Source: an uncultured Prevotellaceae bacterium
GTDB taxonomy: Bacteria > Bacteroidota > Bacteroidia > Bacteroidales > Bacteroidaceae
Direction of reading: 5' to 3'
Length of the DNA stretch: 22,690 nucleotides
NCBI GenBank assembly: GCA_937892315.1
Contig: CALAVF010000060.1
Span: forward strand, 1-22,690
The notes under the pieces were generated by a model that ran no database searches, had not been told where the DNA came from, and worked only from the letters and a program-made list of their open reading frames with translations. The translations under genes were made by a program, and so were the position numbers. This document shows positions 1 through 8,539 of this stretch, piece by piece (the stretch's first letter is position 1; every line of letters starts with the position of its first letter).

Positions 1-948
1 ACCGCTTTGAGAGAATCCGCCATACAATACCGGACGTTGTTTTGCCAACTCATTGTAGATGATGTGGTTCCACAGGTCAGAAGGGTAGTGCTTCTTGGCG
101 ATTTCATTCATGTCTTCGTAATAATCGAAATAGGTGGTCAAGGCGTAAATGACCGTGTCGAGCGATGTGCTGCTTTCAAAGAAATCATAATCCATCCCGA
201 TGGCAGTACCGCACAGTTTCATCAAGGTTGACACGGCTTCTTGTTGAGCGTCGGTAGCATTGTCGGTATATTCTGGCAAGATGTTGTCCCAATCAATCGT
301 CGTCACATCAATTGCCGGAACCTTGAATTTGTGCGTCTTTGTGGTATAACCAGGGATTCGCTTGGTAGTTTTTTGAGGCCATTGATGATAGTACATGATT
401 TGCGACATGGCGGTTGCCACACAGCCCGTTATGGTGGGAATGCCTGCGATGTCTGGGCATTGTCTGTTGAAAGGTTTGTTTTGATCCCATAGGCATTCCA
501 GCATCGGAGAGATGGCTTCCCTTTCCGAAGGCTGTCTTGACGCGGCTTCTACACCGTCTTGCGTTTGGAGAAGTTCATACTGCTTCGCATAATGTTGAAG
601 CCACTCGTGCATATTGTCGGGGATGTTCTCGGCGTCAAACGTCCCTTCGTCCGAATATCCCAAAACGTCAGGCATTCGGTCGTCTCCACTCACAATTACA
701 TAGCCTTCACCTTTGCCCATGTTGAACACGCGGAAGGCATCGTTGTCCATCACCATTTGCAAAGAAGCCGCCCCTTCGAAAAGCGAGGTATGCCACTCTT
801 TCCCATTACGTGTCCGTGCCTCTTGATTTCTGCCTTTGACAAACTCTAAGGCTTTCTGGTAGGCGGTTTGTATGCTAATCGGCTCTCCTTGCACTATCTG
901 ACTAATCGTCACAAAAAGAAGCCATGTCAATATGTTCTTTCTCATCAT
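1..948 (-). CDS. C10 family cysteine protease (streptopain/interpain-like), 3' end cut off by window edge
   Basis: This is a secreted papain-fold protease that would cleave proteins outside the cell. The frame stays open for 316 codons from an ATG at 948-946 to the window edge, so the gene is partial. A second ATG follows immediately at 945-943. Residues 1-21 form a signal peptide (MMRKNILTWLLF...). A propeptide-like region follows, including GYVIVSGDDRMPDVLGYSDE (about 83-102), a segment typical of the Spi/C10 prodomain. The mature domain starts near LWDQNKPFNRQCP (about 153-165), and the catalytic Cys176 lies in GCVATAMSQIMYYH. The last visible residues, RPVLYGGFSQSG, sit just before where the family has its catalytic His, which is outside the window. 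Family members such as Prevotella interpain A and streptococcal SpeB are made as zymogens, and many Bacteroidetes members carry a T9SS tail. The tail cannot be seen here. The family call is firm; the substrate is unknown. Confidence 0.9.
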   Translation of the reverse strand, partial: MMRKNILTWLLFVTISQIVQGEPISIQTAYQKALEFVKGRNQEARTRNGKEWHTSLFEGAASLQMVMDNDAFRVFNMGKGEGYVIVSGDDRMPDVLGYSDEGTFDAENIPDNMHEWLQHYAKQYELLQTQDGVEAASRQPSEREAISPMLECLWDQNKPFNRQCPDIAGIPTITGCVATAMSQIMYYHQWPQKTTKRIPGYTTKTHKFKVPAIDVTTIDWDNILPEYTDNATDAQQEAVSTLMKLCGTAIGMDYDFFESSTSLDTVIYALTTYFDYYEDMNEIAKKHYPSDLWNHIIYNELAKQRPVLYGGFSQSG

Positions 949-976
949 CTGTAGATTTAGAAACTGAAGGATGCCA

Positions 977-1008
977 CAAATATATGAAGAACTTGGGAGA
1001 TAAACAAA
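977..1008 (-). promoter_or_regulatory. Bacteroidetes-type promoter of the C10 protease gene
   Basis: On the minus strand there is a -7 box TATATTTG (984-977) and a -33 box TTTG (1008-1005) separated by 20 nt, which matches the Bacteroidetes sigma factor consensus and spacing. It lies about 28 nt upstream of the protease start codon. Confidence 0.6.
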
Positions 1009-1029
1009 TATCTTCCCATGATTTCTTCT

Positions 1030-1144
1030 GCCGCATGGCGATTTTGCCATGAGCCGTGCATCGTTTTTACCTTGTGCCGTGCATCGTTTTTACGCTGAGC
1101 CGTGTGTCGTATTTACGCTGAGCCGTGTATCGTATTTACGTTGA
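1030..1144. repeat. Tandem array of 23-bp units (four clear copies plus one degenerate copy)
   Basis: Four consecutive 23-bp units start at 1053, 1076, 1099 and 1122, each beginning GCCGTG and sharing the TCGT.TTTAC core. A degenerate unit with about 14 of 23 matches precedes them at 1030. Read on the minus strand the units begin with CACGGC, resembling the CACGGGC units of the larger plus-strand array at 4714-5058. The array occupies most of the 367-bp gap between the protease and ABC-F genes. Apart from the two promoters I see nothing else in this gap. Confidence 0.8.
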
Positions 1145-2926
<1,782 letters not shown>

Positions 2927-2930
2927 ACAA

Positions 2931-3020
2931 ACATCTCCTGCCGATGCAGGCCGTTTCTACATCGTGAAGTTGCACTATGCGGATGGTTCTGTCGCCACCC
3001 AGAAGTGCATCGTCAAATAA
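2931..3020 (+). pseudogene. Possible remnant of a T9SS type A C-terminal sorting domain
   Basis: Directly after the ABC-F stop, in another frame, about 29 codons end in a stop at 3018-3020 and read ...AGRFYIVKLHYADGSVATQ then KCIVK. The pattern G.(Y/F)IV.....DG..ATQK.(I/V)VK is typical of the last strands of type A sorting domains of proteins exported by the type IX secretion system. No start codon or upstream body of such a protein is present, so it would be the tail of a deleted gene. The stretch is short and could be chance. Confidence 0.35.
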
Positions 3021-3030
3021 GTCAAACCGT

Positions 3031-3510
3031 TTACAGATAACTTGAGTCAAACGTCAGGGGCATCAAGTCCTTGACGCTTCTCAAGCAGTAGGTGCCCTCC
3101 GTTCCATAGAGCAGCACCTCAATGTCGTGCCCTGCCCGTTGCTCCGTTTCGAGCAGCACCTGTCGGCAGGCACCGCAAGGTGGGATGGGTCGTCGGCAGA
3201 ACTGCCCGTTGGTGTCGCGTGCGGCAATGCAGATGCGACGCACCGCCACATCGGGATAGCGAGAATTGGCATAGAACACCGTGGTGCGTTCGGCACACAG
3301 GCCCGACGGATAGGCGGCATTCTCTTGGTTGCTGCCACTTACGAGGGTGCCGTCATCCACCTCCACCGCTGCCCCCACCGAGAAGTGAGAGTAGGGCGAA
3401 TAACTTCGATAGGTGGCTCGTTTCGCCTCGTTCAGCAGTTGGGTCTCTTGTGCTGTCAATTCTGCCTCGTCTTTGATGCAGACAGGAATGCTGATTGTCG
3501 TCGTTTTCAT
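3031..3510 (-). CDS. cdd: Cytidine deaminase
   Basis: This enzyme deaminates cytidine and deoxycytidine to uridine and deoxyuridine in the cytoplasmic pyrimidine salvage pathway. The 159-residue product has the usual size of the homotetrameric class. It shows the substrate-binding GSNQENAAYPSG stretch (59-70), the zinc and catalytic CAE motif (C72, E74) and the second zinc pair PCGAC (C112, C115). The ATG at 3510 is chosen over one 17 codons upstream because a promoter box (3538-3531) lies between them, giving a very short leader. It converges with the ABC-F gene, with about 100 bp between their stops, and is transcribed divergently from the glucosaminidase gene. Confidence 0.95.
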   Translation of the reverse strand: MKTTTISIPVCIKDEAELTAQETQLLNEAKRATYRSYSPYSHFSVGAAVEVDDGTLVSGSNQENAAYPSGLCAERTTVFYANSRYPDVAVRRICIAARDTNGQFCRRPIPPCGACRQVLLETEQRAGHDIEVLLYGTEGTYCLRSVKDLMPLTFDSSYL

Positions 3511-3530
3511 GGTGATTTCCGATTTTTTGC

Positions 3531-3561
3531 CAAAGTTAGAATATAAATTCTGGAAAATCAA
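3531..3561 (-). promoter_or_regulatory. Promoter of cdd
   Basis: On the minus strand the -7 box TAACTTTG (3538-3531) lies 20 nt from a TTG at 3561-3559, the -33 position. The start codon follows about 20 nt downstream. Confidence 0.55.
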
Positions 3562-3583
3562 GCAGATTTATCATTTATTTTAT

Positions 3584-3591
3584 TAACTTTG
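3584..3591 (+). promoter_or_regulatory. -7 promoter box of the glucosaminidase gene
   Basis: TAACTTTG lies 26 nt upstream of the ATG at 3618. No convincing -33 TTTG is visible. The divergent cdd promoter lies about 50 bp away, so the two promoters are back to back. Confidence 0.5.
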
Positions 3592-3617
3592 CAAAAATTT
3601 CTACAAATCGCTTTCTA

Positions 3618-4526
3618 ATGAGATATCTGAGAAACATTTTGCTGATGTGCGGCATGACGCTGTGCTCATTGGCGTTTGGGCAGAAAAACACTGCCTACCA
3701 GCAATACATTGATAAATATAAGGATACGGCAATCGAACAGATGCGTCGCTACAAGATTCCTGCCAGCATCACGCTCTCGCAGGCTCTCCTTGAGAGCGGA
3801 GCGGGCAGCAGTTATCTTGCCACCCGTGCCAACAACCACTTTGGCATCAAGGTCGGCACAGGATGGAGTGGGGGATACATCACCCGCGACGACGACAAGA
3901 AAGGTGAGCACTTCCGCAAGTACAAGAATGTGGCGGAAAGTTACGAAGACCATTCTCAGTTTCTGCTGAAAGACCGTTACAAGCCGCTCTTCAATCTCGA
4001 CCCGCTCGACTACAAGGCATGGGCACGAGGCTTGAAGGCATGTGGATATGCCACATCACCCACATACGCCAACCGTCTCATCACCATCATCGAGACCTAC
4101 GAACTGAACGAATATGACGAAGACCGTCTTGGAATGCGTCGTCACAAGAAGCACAAGGAGGTGGTCGAAACCGCTCCTGTCCGTCATGCCGTCACCACCG
4201 TCAATGGCAAACGCTGCATCGTCGCACGCATGGGTGACACATGGGAAGCCCTTGCCAAAGAGACCAAGATTTCCAGGAAGAAACTCCTCTCTTTCAACGA
4301 AGTGGACGAAGACTTCACCCCACCTGCCGGCATGAACATCTTCCTTGAAAAGAAAGCCACCAAAGCCGATGCCCAGTACAAAGACTATTGGCACAAAGTG
4401 ACCTCCGGCGAATCCATGTACACCATCAGTCAGTTCTACGGCATCCGCCTCAAGAACCTCTACAAGATGAACTTCAAGGACGACACCTACATCCCCGTCG
4501 CCGGCGACCTCCTCAAAGTAAGATAA
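3618..4526 (+). CDS. Secreted glucosaminidase (GH73-like) with two LysM-like regions
   Basis: This is a 302-residue peptidoglycan hydrolase predicted to cleave N-acetylglucosaminyl bonds in the wall during growth or remodelling. A signal peptide occupies residues 1-21 (...CSLAFG). The glucosaminidase domain covers about 27-165, with the probable catalytic Glu59 in SQALLESGAGSS and the family pattern NNHFGIK (72-78), FRKY and SYEDHSQFL. Two LysM-like peptidoglycan-binding modules follow at about 199-245 (GDTWEALAKETKISRKKLLS...) and 258-302 (VTSGESMYTISQFYGIRLKN...). The order signal-enzyme-LysM is the usual Bacteroidales arrangement. It stands alone, with its own promoter box and a terminator 70 bp downstream. 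The domain assignment is firm; the exact bond specificity is inferred from the family. Confidence 0.92.
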   Translation: MRYLRNILLMCGMTLCSLAFGQKNTAYQQYIDKYKDTAIEQMRRYKIPASITLSQALLESGAGSSYLATRANNHFGIKVGTGWSGGYITRDDDKKGEHFRKYKNVAESYEDHSQFLLKDRYKPLFNLDPLDYKAWARGLKACGYATSPTYANRLITIIETYELNEYDEDRLGMRRHKKHKEVVETAPVRHAVTTVNGKRCIVARMGDTWEALAKETKISRKKLLSFNEVDEDFTPPAGMNIFLEKKATKADAQYKDYWHKVTSGESMYTISQFYGIRLKNLYKMNFKDDTYIPVAGDLLKVR

Positions 4527-4596
4527 CCATTCCCTCATTCCCCCTACGTCGTTACCTCGTCTCGTATCAATTGATGCACGGGTAACGAATCAATAC

Positions 4597-4635
4597 AATA
4601 CCTCGACACAAATCAACTCGTGTCGAGGTATTTTC
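4597..4635 (+). terminator. Intrinsic terminator after the glucosaminidase gene
   Basis: A perfect 13-bp stem (AATACCTCGACAC at 4597-4609 with GTGTCGAGGTATT at 4620-4632) has a 10-nt loop and is followed by TTT. The A-rich left flank lets it work in both directions. Confidence 0.85.
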
Positions 4636-4713
4636 ATTTCACCCTCTGAAATGTCTTCAAAAATCCCCCTAAAAACACTTTCTTCACCCCTCTGAAAACA
4701 TCTCCACAGAAGA

Positions 4714-5058
4714 CACGAGCCTCAGAGCGGAGTGATGACGAGCGTGAGGACAAGGTGATGACGAGCCTCGGAGCAAAGTGATAACGGGCAAGAGGAGTCG
4801 GAAGACACGGGCAAGAGGCGGAGCAAGATACGGGCATGAGAACTCGGAAGACACGGAACACACGCTTCCGAGATGACGGGCATGAGAGCGAGGAAGACAT
4901 TGGCAAAAGAGTTAGCAAGACATTGGCAAAAGAGTTAGCAAGACATTGAATAGTGTCGTTCGAGATGAAAGGCAACGGAACCAACAATACATTGGGCATC
5001 GTCCCCACAAGACACGGGTGAGAGACCTCGGTGAACATTGGAAGAGAACGCATTCAAT
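4714..5058. repeat. Degenerate but exactly phased tandem array of fifteen 23-bp units
   Basis: Cutting the sequence every 23 bases from 4714 gives fifteen units with no slip in phase. Most begin CACGGGCA, GACGAGC or CATTGGCA and end in GAAGA or GTGAT, while the middle of the unit varies. Units 9 and 10 (4898-4943) are identical. There are no spacers, so this is not a CRISPR array, and since 23 is not a multiple of three it is not a protein repeat. The preceding 80 bp (4635-4713) hold nothing I recognise, and neither do 5059-5225. The array resembles in design the 23-nt minisatellite described in the BrickBuilt elements of Porphyromonas gingivalis. Confidence 0.8.
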
Positions 5059-5225
5059 ACTCGTTCAAATTCTATTTGATATCAATTTTCAAATTTGGAC
5101 ATGATTGTACATAATGATTGAACATATTTGTCACCTAAAAGACCGCTTTTATTGATTTTTTATAAAAAGTTGTTTTTGTTTGATATTTTTTGAGCCATTT
5201 ATACATCCCTTTGCATTTTTTTAAC

Positions 5226-5233
5226 TAACTTTG
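5226..5233 (+). promoter_or_regulatory. -7 promoter box upstream of a long leader
   Basis: TAACTTTG followed by CATAAACTCC resembles the other promoters in this window. A TTTG at 5210-5213 is closer than the usual spacing. The next gene start is about 360 bp downstream, so a transcript from here has a long leader or is a separate RNA. Confidence 0.45.
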
Positions 5234-5239
5234 CATAAA

Positions 5240-5586
5240 CTCCATGGTATCTCATAGATGGGAAACGGGGGTTATACATGGCTTATGCTTATTTGTAGCT
5301 AAGTTGTCTTATTGGTAAAGGACGTTTACGACGTTTATCTTCGGCTTTCAAATCCGGAAAATTTGAATTCTTCAATGAAGATATGGCAGTCTTATAGCGT
5401 TCATGTTGGATGTATTATATCCTATAGTTTTCATGCATTTAAGAAAGGTTGATCCTTGTGTACGCATGTCACTATTATATAATACTGACAGCGTGGGCTA
5501 TCTGAATTGCTTATCCTTTGGAGAAGGCAATTCCGGAGCCTGAAAGCGGGATAAGCAAGTACAGCTTTCCCACGTTCTTTTGTTTA
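5240..5586 (+). ncRNA. Candidate structured leader or small RNA ending in a terminator-like hairpin
   Basis: About 345 nt run from the promoter box to a T-rich stretch 9 nt before the next gene. Near the 5' end CCATGGTAT pairs with ATACATGG, with one bulged base. At the 3' end AGCGTGGG (5490-5497) pairs with CCCACGTT (5569-5576), and inside it GCTTATCC (5509-5516) pairs perfectly with GGATAAGC (5549-5556). The run TTCTTTTGTTT (5575-5585) follows. A 14-codon ORF (MGNGGYTWLMLICS, start near 5259) lies in the 5' part. It could be a free small RNA or an attenuating leader of the VanZ-like operon. I do not recognise it as tmRNA, RNase P RNA, SRP RNA or a known riboswitch. Confidence 0.3.
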
Positions 5587-5593
5587 ATCAATA

Positions 5594-6106
5594 ATGCCGA
5601 ATCAGGGGATAGTTATAGGCGGCAAATTTGTGAATGTAAAAAATAAAAGAGGTTTTCTTATTCTCTGTTCTGTTTTTCTGCTGCTCATAGGAATATACAT
5701 CTATCTCCTGTACCGCCCGACCAACCTTTATATGTTTAAGGTCTTTGAGGTTACAGATTCATTTTGGATTATAGAAAATCTGAGACAATGTGACTATTTC
5801 CCGCCAAAGCAATCTCTTCCAGAATGGGTCATCTACAACTTGCCTGACGGATTGTGGCTCTTGTCATACATGATTGTAATGGAGGTCATCTGGGGGGATG
5901 GAGATAATATAAAGAAACTGCTATTTGTTTTCGGTATGCCTATTATAATTCTGGCATGGGAAATCTTACAATTATTTCATGTAGCAGCAGGAACATGGGA
6001 TGTTAGAGATATGTTATCCTATCTTGTAGCAATCATCATATTCTTATTGTATAAATTGTTTCATTGTATAACTAAAAATCCAAAAAATTATGAAAAAAAT
6101 TTTTGA
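5594..6106 (+). CDS. VanZ-like integral membrane protein
   Basis: This is a 170-residue inner-membrane protein with about four membrane segments (20-40, 84-100, 107-128, 138-156). The third and fourth carry the VanZ-family pattern of a Glu and Gln (WEILQLF, E123 and Q126) followed by two Asp residues (GTWDVRDMLSYLV, D136 and D139). VanZ is linked to low-level teicoplanin resistance in enterococci, but most family members have unknown roles, and none is assigned here. The gene is AT-rich compared with its flanks. Its last 17 bp overlap the next gene, pointing to translational coupling. The ATG at 5594 is the first after a terminator-like hairpin; an in-frame GTG at 5630 would also leave all the membrane segments. 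Confidence 0.7.
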   Translation: MPNQGIVIGGKFVNVKNKRGFLILCSVFLLLIGIYIYLLYRPTNLYMFKVFEVTDSFWIIENLRQCDYFPPKQSLPEWVIYNLPDGLWLLSYMIVMEVIWGDGDNIKKLLFVFGMPIIILAWEILQLFHVAAGTWDVRDMLSYLVAIIIFLLYKLFHCITKNPKNYEKNF

Positions 6107-6326
6107 CTACAGAATTATCTTATCTGTGATTGCCGCAGTTGTTTTTTATCTGGGTGCAACAAGTTGTGCTACAACGGCTGATACCGCCTATAAAGATGCA
6201 CTAAAAAGAGCAACAGGTGGTGGTAGCAATTCATCTGCAAAAGATGGTGCAGAAAATAAAGTTGAAAAAAATCGTACATTTACATACGAAGATTTGAAAG
6301 ATATGGTAAAAAATGATCAACTATAA
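6090..6326 (+). CDS. Small lipoprotein of unknown function
   Basis: This is a 78-residue protein with a signal sequence (MKKIFDYRIILSVIAAVVFY) and a lipobox-like LGATSC, giving a lipid-bearing Cys26. The mature part is about 52 residues, polar, with a Gly/Ser-rich stretch (GGGSNSS) and a Lys/Glu-rich end. No domain is recognised. It starts inside the end of the VanZ-like gene and lies 36 bp before the PD40 lipoprotein gene, so all three are probably co-transcribed. No acidic export signal follows the Cys, so it may stay in the periplasm-facing leaflet. Confidence 0.7.
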   Translation: MKKIFDYRIILSVIAAVVFYLGATSCATTADTAYKDALKRATGGGSNSSAKDGAENKVEKNRTFTYEDLKDMVKNDQL

Positions 6327-6362
6327 CAAACTAATTTTTAATTAACTAAAACATCCTTTTTT

Positions 6363-7400
6363 ATGAAAAAATCAATCTTTCTTTTATCTGTAGCAACTTC
6401 TGCTATTATCTTCAACTCTTGTTCTTCCTCCAAAGGAGGCATCTATCTTGAGATGTTTAGTCCAGAAGAAAGCGGTCTGAATTTGGTCAAGATTACAGAT
6501 GAAGCAAATGGAAGCGTTATAGCAGGAACTTCCGGTAGTCTTCTGCCCGGTACAAATTATGCTAATGCACAATGTGGCTTTAATAAAGACCACAATTTCA
6601 GATGGGCATGTTATCCAAACCTTTCTGTCTCCCCAGATGGATTCAAACTTGCATACATAGCAAACTCTAATAAACAAAATAACATTATGGTTCGCAACAC
6701 CAATTCTCAGGGAATATCCACACAACGAACATTCCGTAATGTTGTTGGTGGCTTCTGTTGGGGTGATGATGGACGCTTGTATTTTGCAGACGACAATCGT
6801 CCTAATTACTACATCAATTCTGTTGATGCTGAGCAAGGCAGTGTCATGTCTCAACATACCAGCGGCAATGTTGATGACGCATACCCCGCAATTTCCAGCG
6901 ATGGCAAGGTTTTGTTTTTCACTCGTTGGGTCTCAACGTATGGACCTTCCATCTGGGCTTTAAACAAAGAGAACGGAACACTCTCTTCATGTGCCCGTGG
7001 ATTTAATGCTTGTCCTGTACCTGGAAATAATGACGCTTTCTATTGTGTACGAAACACGACTGCTGGACGCAGCGAAATATGGTTTGTTGATTATGTAAAA
7101 GGTCAAGAGAGCATTATCGTCTCTGACGTGAACCACAGTTTTACTAATCCAACGCTTTCACCTGATGGAAAGTGGCTGCTGCTTGTCGGTAATGCAACAT
7201 CCTCTATCTCAAAGAAAGAGAACACCGATATTTTCGTGGTGAGGACAGATGGAACAAATTTAACACAGTTGACCTATCACCCACAGAATGACATGTGCCC
7301 TGCATGGTCAAAAGATGGTCGTAGCATCTTCTTTATCTCTTCGCGTGCTAACAAGGAACAATACTTCAATGTATGGCGTATGAGTTTCAATTTGCAATAA
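6363..7400 (+). CDS. PD40/TolB-like beta-propeller lipoprotein
   Basis: This is a 345-residue lipoprotein. The signal sequence ends in FNSC, making Cys20 the lipidation site, followed by SSSK and no acidic surface-export signal. At least five blades of WD40-like PD40 type are visible: YPNLSVSPDGFKLAYIA (84-100), FCWGDDGRLYFADD (131-144), YPAISSDGKVLFFTRW (174-189), NPTLSPDGKWLLLVGN (262-277) and CPAWSKDGRSIFFISSR (312-328). Such propellers, as in TolB, usually bind proteins or envelope ligands, and the partner here is unknown. It is the last gene of the AT-rich three-gene unit and is followed by a strong terminator. Confidence 0.82.
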   Translation: MKKSIFLLSVATSAIIFNSCSSSKGGIYLEMFSPEESGLNLVKITDEANGSVIAGTSGSLLPGTNYANAQCGFNKDHNFRWACYPNLSVSPDGFKLAYIANSNKQNNIMVRNTNSQGISTQRTFRNVVGGFCWGDDGRLYFADDNRPNYYINSVDAEQGSVMSQHTSGNVDDAYPAISSDGKVLFFTRWVSTYGPSIWALNKENGTLSSCARGFNACPVPGNNDAFYCVRNTTAGRSEIWFVDYVKGQESIIVSDVNHSFTNPTLSPDGKWLLLVGNATSSISKKENTDIFVVRTDGTNLTQLTYHPQNDMCPAWSKDGRSIFFISSRANKEQYFNVWRMSFNLQ

Positions 7401-7422
7401 AACAATAAGTTTCAAAAAGGAG

Positions 7423-7459
7423 TGCCAATTCTGTCCATTCTGGGTAGAATTGGCATTTT
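7423..7459 (+). terminator. Intrinsic terminator after the PD40 lipoprotein gene
   Basis: A perfect 10-bp stem TGCCAATTCT (7423-7432) with AGAATTGGCA (7446-7455) has a 13-nt loop and is followed by TTTT. Confidence 0.85.
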
Positions 7460-7526
7460 GTGCCAAATACCGTATACTTTGACAATGGAAAAGATTAGAG
7501 GATGACACTAATGTGTGTTGACAAGT

Positions 7527-7610
7527 GTAGCCCGTATAAACGAACCACTTTCACGGGCCAAGAGTAAAGAGCGTAGCCCGTATAAATCAGAATTTTGTTT
7601 ACACGGCTAC
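7527..7610. repeat. Repeated GTAGCCCGTATAAA element forming hairpins; possible ispE-side terminator
   Basis: GTAGCCCGTATAAA occurs at 7527-7540 and 7573-7586, and an inverted near-copy TTTACACGGCTAC lies at 7598-7610. The second copy and the inverted copy can form a stem of about 13 bp with one bulge. Read on the minus strand this lies 66 bp beyond the ispE stop and is followed by a moderately T-rich stretch, so it could end the gmd-fcl-ispE transcript. The 275-bp gap 7401-7675 contains nothing else I can identify besides this and the terminator. Confidence 0.5.
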
Positions 7611-7675
7611 AAGGATTTATATTTTGTAGTCCTATTGACTTTCGTTTGAGATATGGGAAATGCTAAAAGAGGACG

Positions 7676-8503
7676 TTACAATTCTCTTTGGCGGCAAAAC
7701 ATGCCGCTGAATTGTTCATCTACGTTTTCTACGGGGTCATCAAAAATGCCGAACACGCTCGAACCGCTGCCTGACATGCTGGCGTAGATGGCTCCGAGGT
7801 CGTACATCTTATCCTTGATGGCAGCAATCTCGGGATATTTGGAGAAGACGCTCATCTCAAAATCGTTCACAACTGTATCTTTCCATGTTTCGATGGGTTG
7901 CGACAACAATTCGGGCAGTTGTTTCTCTGGATGCTGCACCTTCACCTTCGCATAGGCATCTTTGGTGGAAACAAAGATGTCGGGCTTTACCAACACCATT
8001 TGCTTATACTTCAGATTCATCTCTATCGGATGAAACACGTTGCCAATGCCGGTGGCGAAGACAGGCTGATTCTTGATGAAGAAAGGACAATCGGCTCCAA
8101 GTTGTGTACAATAGTCTTCCATCTGCTCATCCGACAAACCGAGGTTGAAACGTTCGTTGAGCGTCTTGATGGTGAATGCCGCATCGGACGAACCACCACC
8201 AAGTCCCGCTCCTGTGGGAATGTGCTTGTAGAGCACAATGCTGACAGGGGGCAGGTCAAAATCTTGCTTCAACAGTTTGAGAGCCCGAACCACGAGGTTG
8301 TCTTCCGGGGAACCATCAAGCACAGAACCTGTCACTTTCAACCGATAGCCACACGCTGGCACATCATCTTCTATCTCTTTAATTTCAATTGCATCTTGCA
8401 AATTGATGGGATAAAAAACGGTTTCAAGGTTGTGATAGCCGTCAGGCCTTTTCTCCACGACGTTCAACCCGATGTTAATTTTCGCATTTGGATAAACTAT
8501 CAT
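7676..8503 (-). CDS. ispE: 4-diphosphocytidyl-2-C-methyl-D-erythritol kinase
   Basis: IspE phosphorylates the 2-hydroxyl of CDP-methylerythritol with ATP in the MEP pathway to isopentenyl diphosphate, in the cytoplasm. The 275 residues match the usual size. The GHMP kinase features are all visible: N-terminal [11 protein letters not shown] with the conserved Lys8, [10 protein letters not shown] (21-30), the glycine-rich ATP loop [14 protein letters not shown] (96-109), GADCPFF with the catalytic Asp138, and the C-terminal [12 protein letters not shown] motif. It is the last gene of the minus-strand run after fcl, 36 bp downstream, and has no obvious promoter of its own, so it is probably co-transcribed. 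Confidence 0.96.
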   Translation of the reverse strand: MIVYPNAKINIGLNVVEKRPDGYHNLETVFYPINLQDAIEIKEIEDDVPACGYRLKVTGSVLDGSPEDNLVVRALKLLKQDFDLPPVSIVLYKHIPTGAGLGGGSSDAAFTIKTLNERFNLGLSDEQMEDYCTQLGADCPFFIKNQPVFATGIGNVFHPIEMNLKYKQMVLVKPDIFVSTKDAYAKVKVQHPEKQLPELLSQPIETWKDTVVNDFEMSVFSKYPEIAAIKDKMYDLGAIYASMSGSGSSVFGIFDDPVENVDEQFSGMFCRQREL

Positions 8504-8539
8504 ACACTTCTTATTTTTTACGCCTCGAAAGGCATGTCG

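Noticed and set aside
7..849. Several plus-strand ORFs of 62-96 codons
   Set aside because: They lie opposite the C10 protease, which has a signal peptide and clear motifs in its own uninterrupted frame.
2937..2950. Terminator between the ABC-F and cdd genes
   Set aside because: CCTGC-CGAT-GCAGG forms only a 5-bp stem with no T-run after it on either strand.
4634..5053. 139-codon minus-strand ORF across the 23-bp array
   Set aside because: The repeat length is not a multiple of three, the product is low-complexity Ser/Leu/Pro/Arg sequence with no domain, and it starts and ends with the repeat region. It is open by composition.
4714..5058. CRISPR array
   Set aside because: Units are contiguous 23-mers without unique spacers, and no cas gene is nearby.
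5488..5586. tRNA, tmRNA, SRP RNA or RNase P RNA
   Set aside because: No T-loop, tag frame, SRP tetraloop region or RNase P core sequence is visible; only generic stems are.
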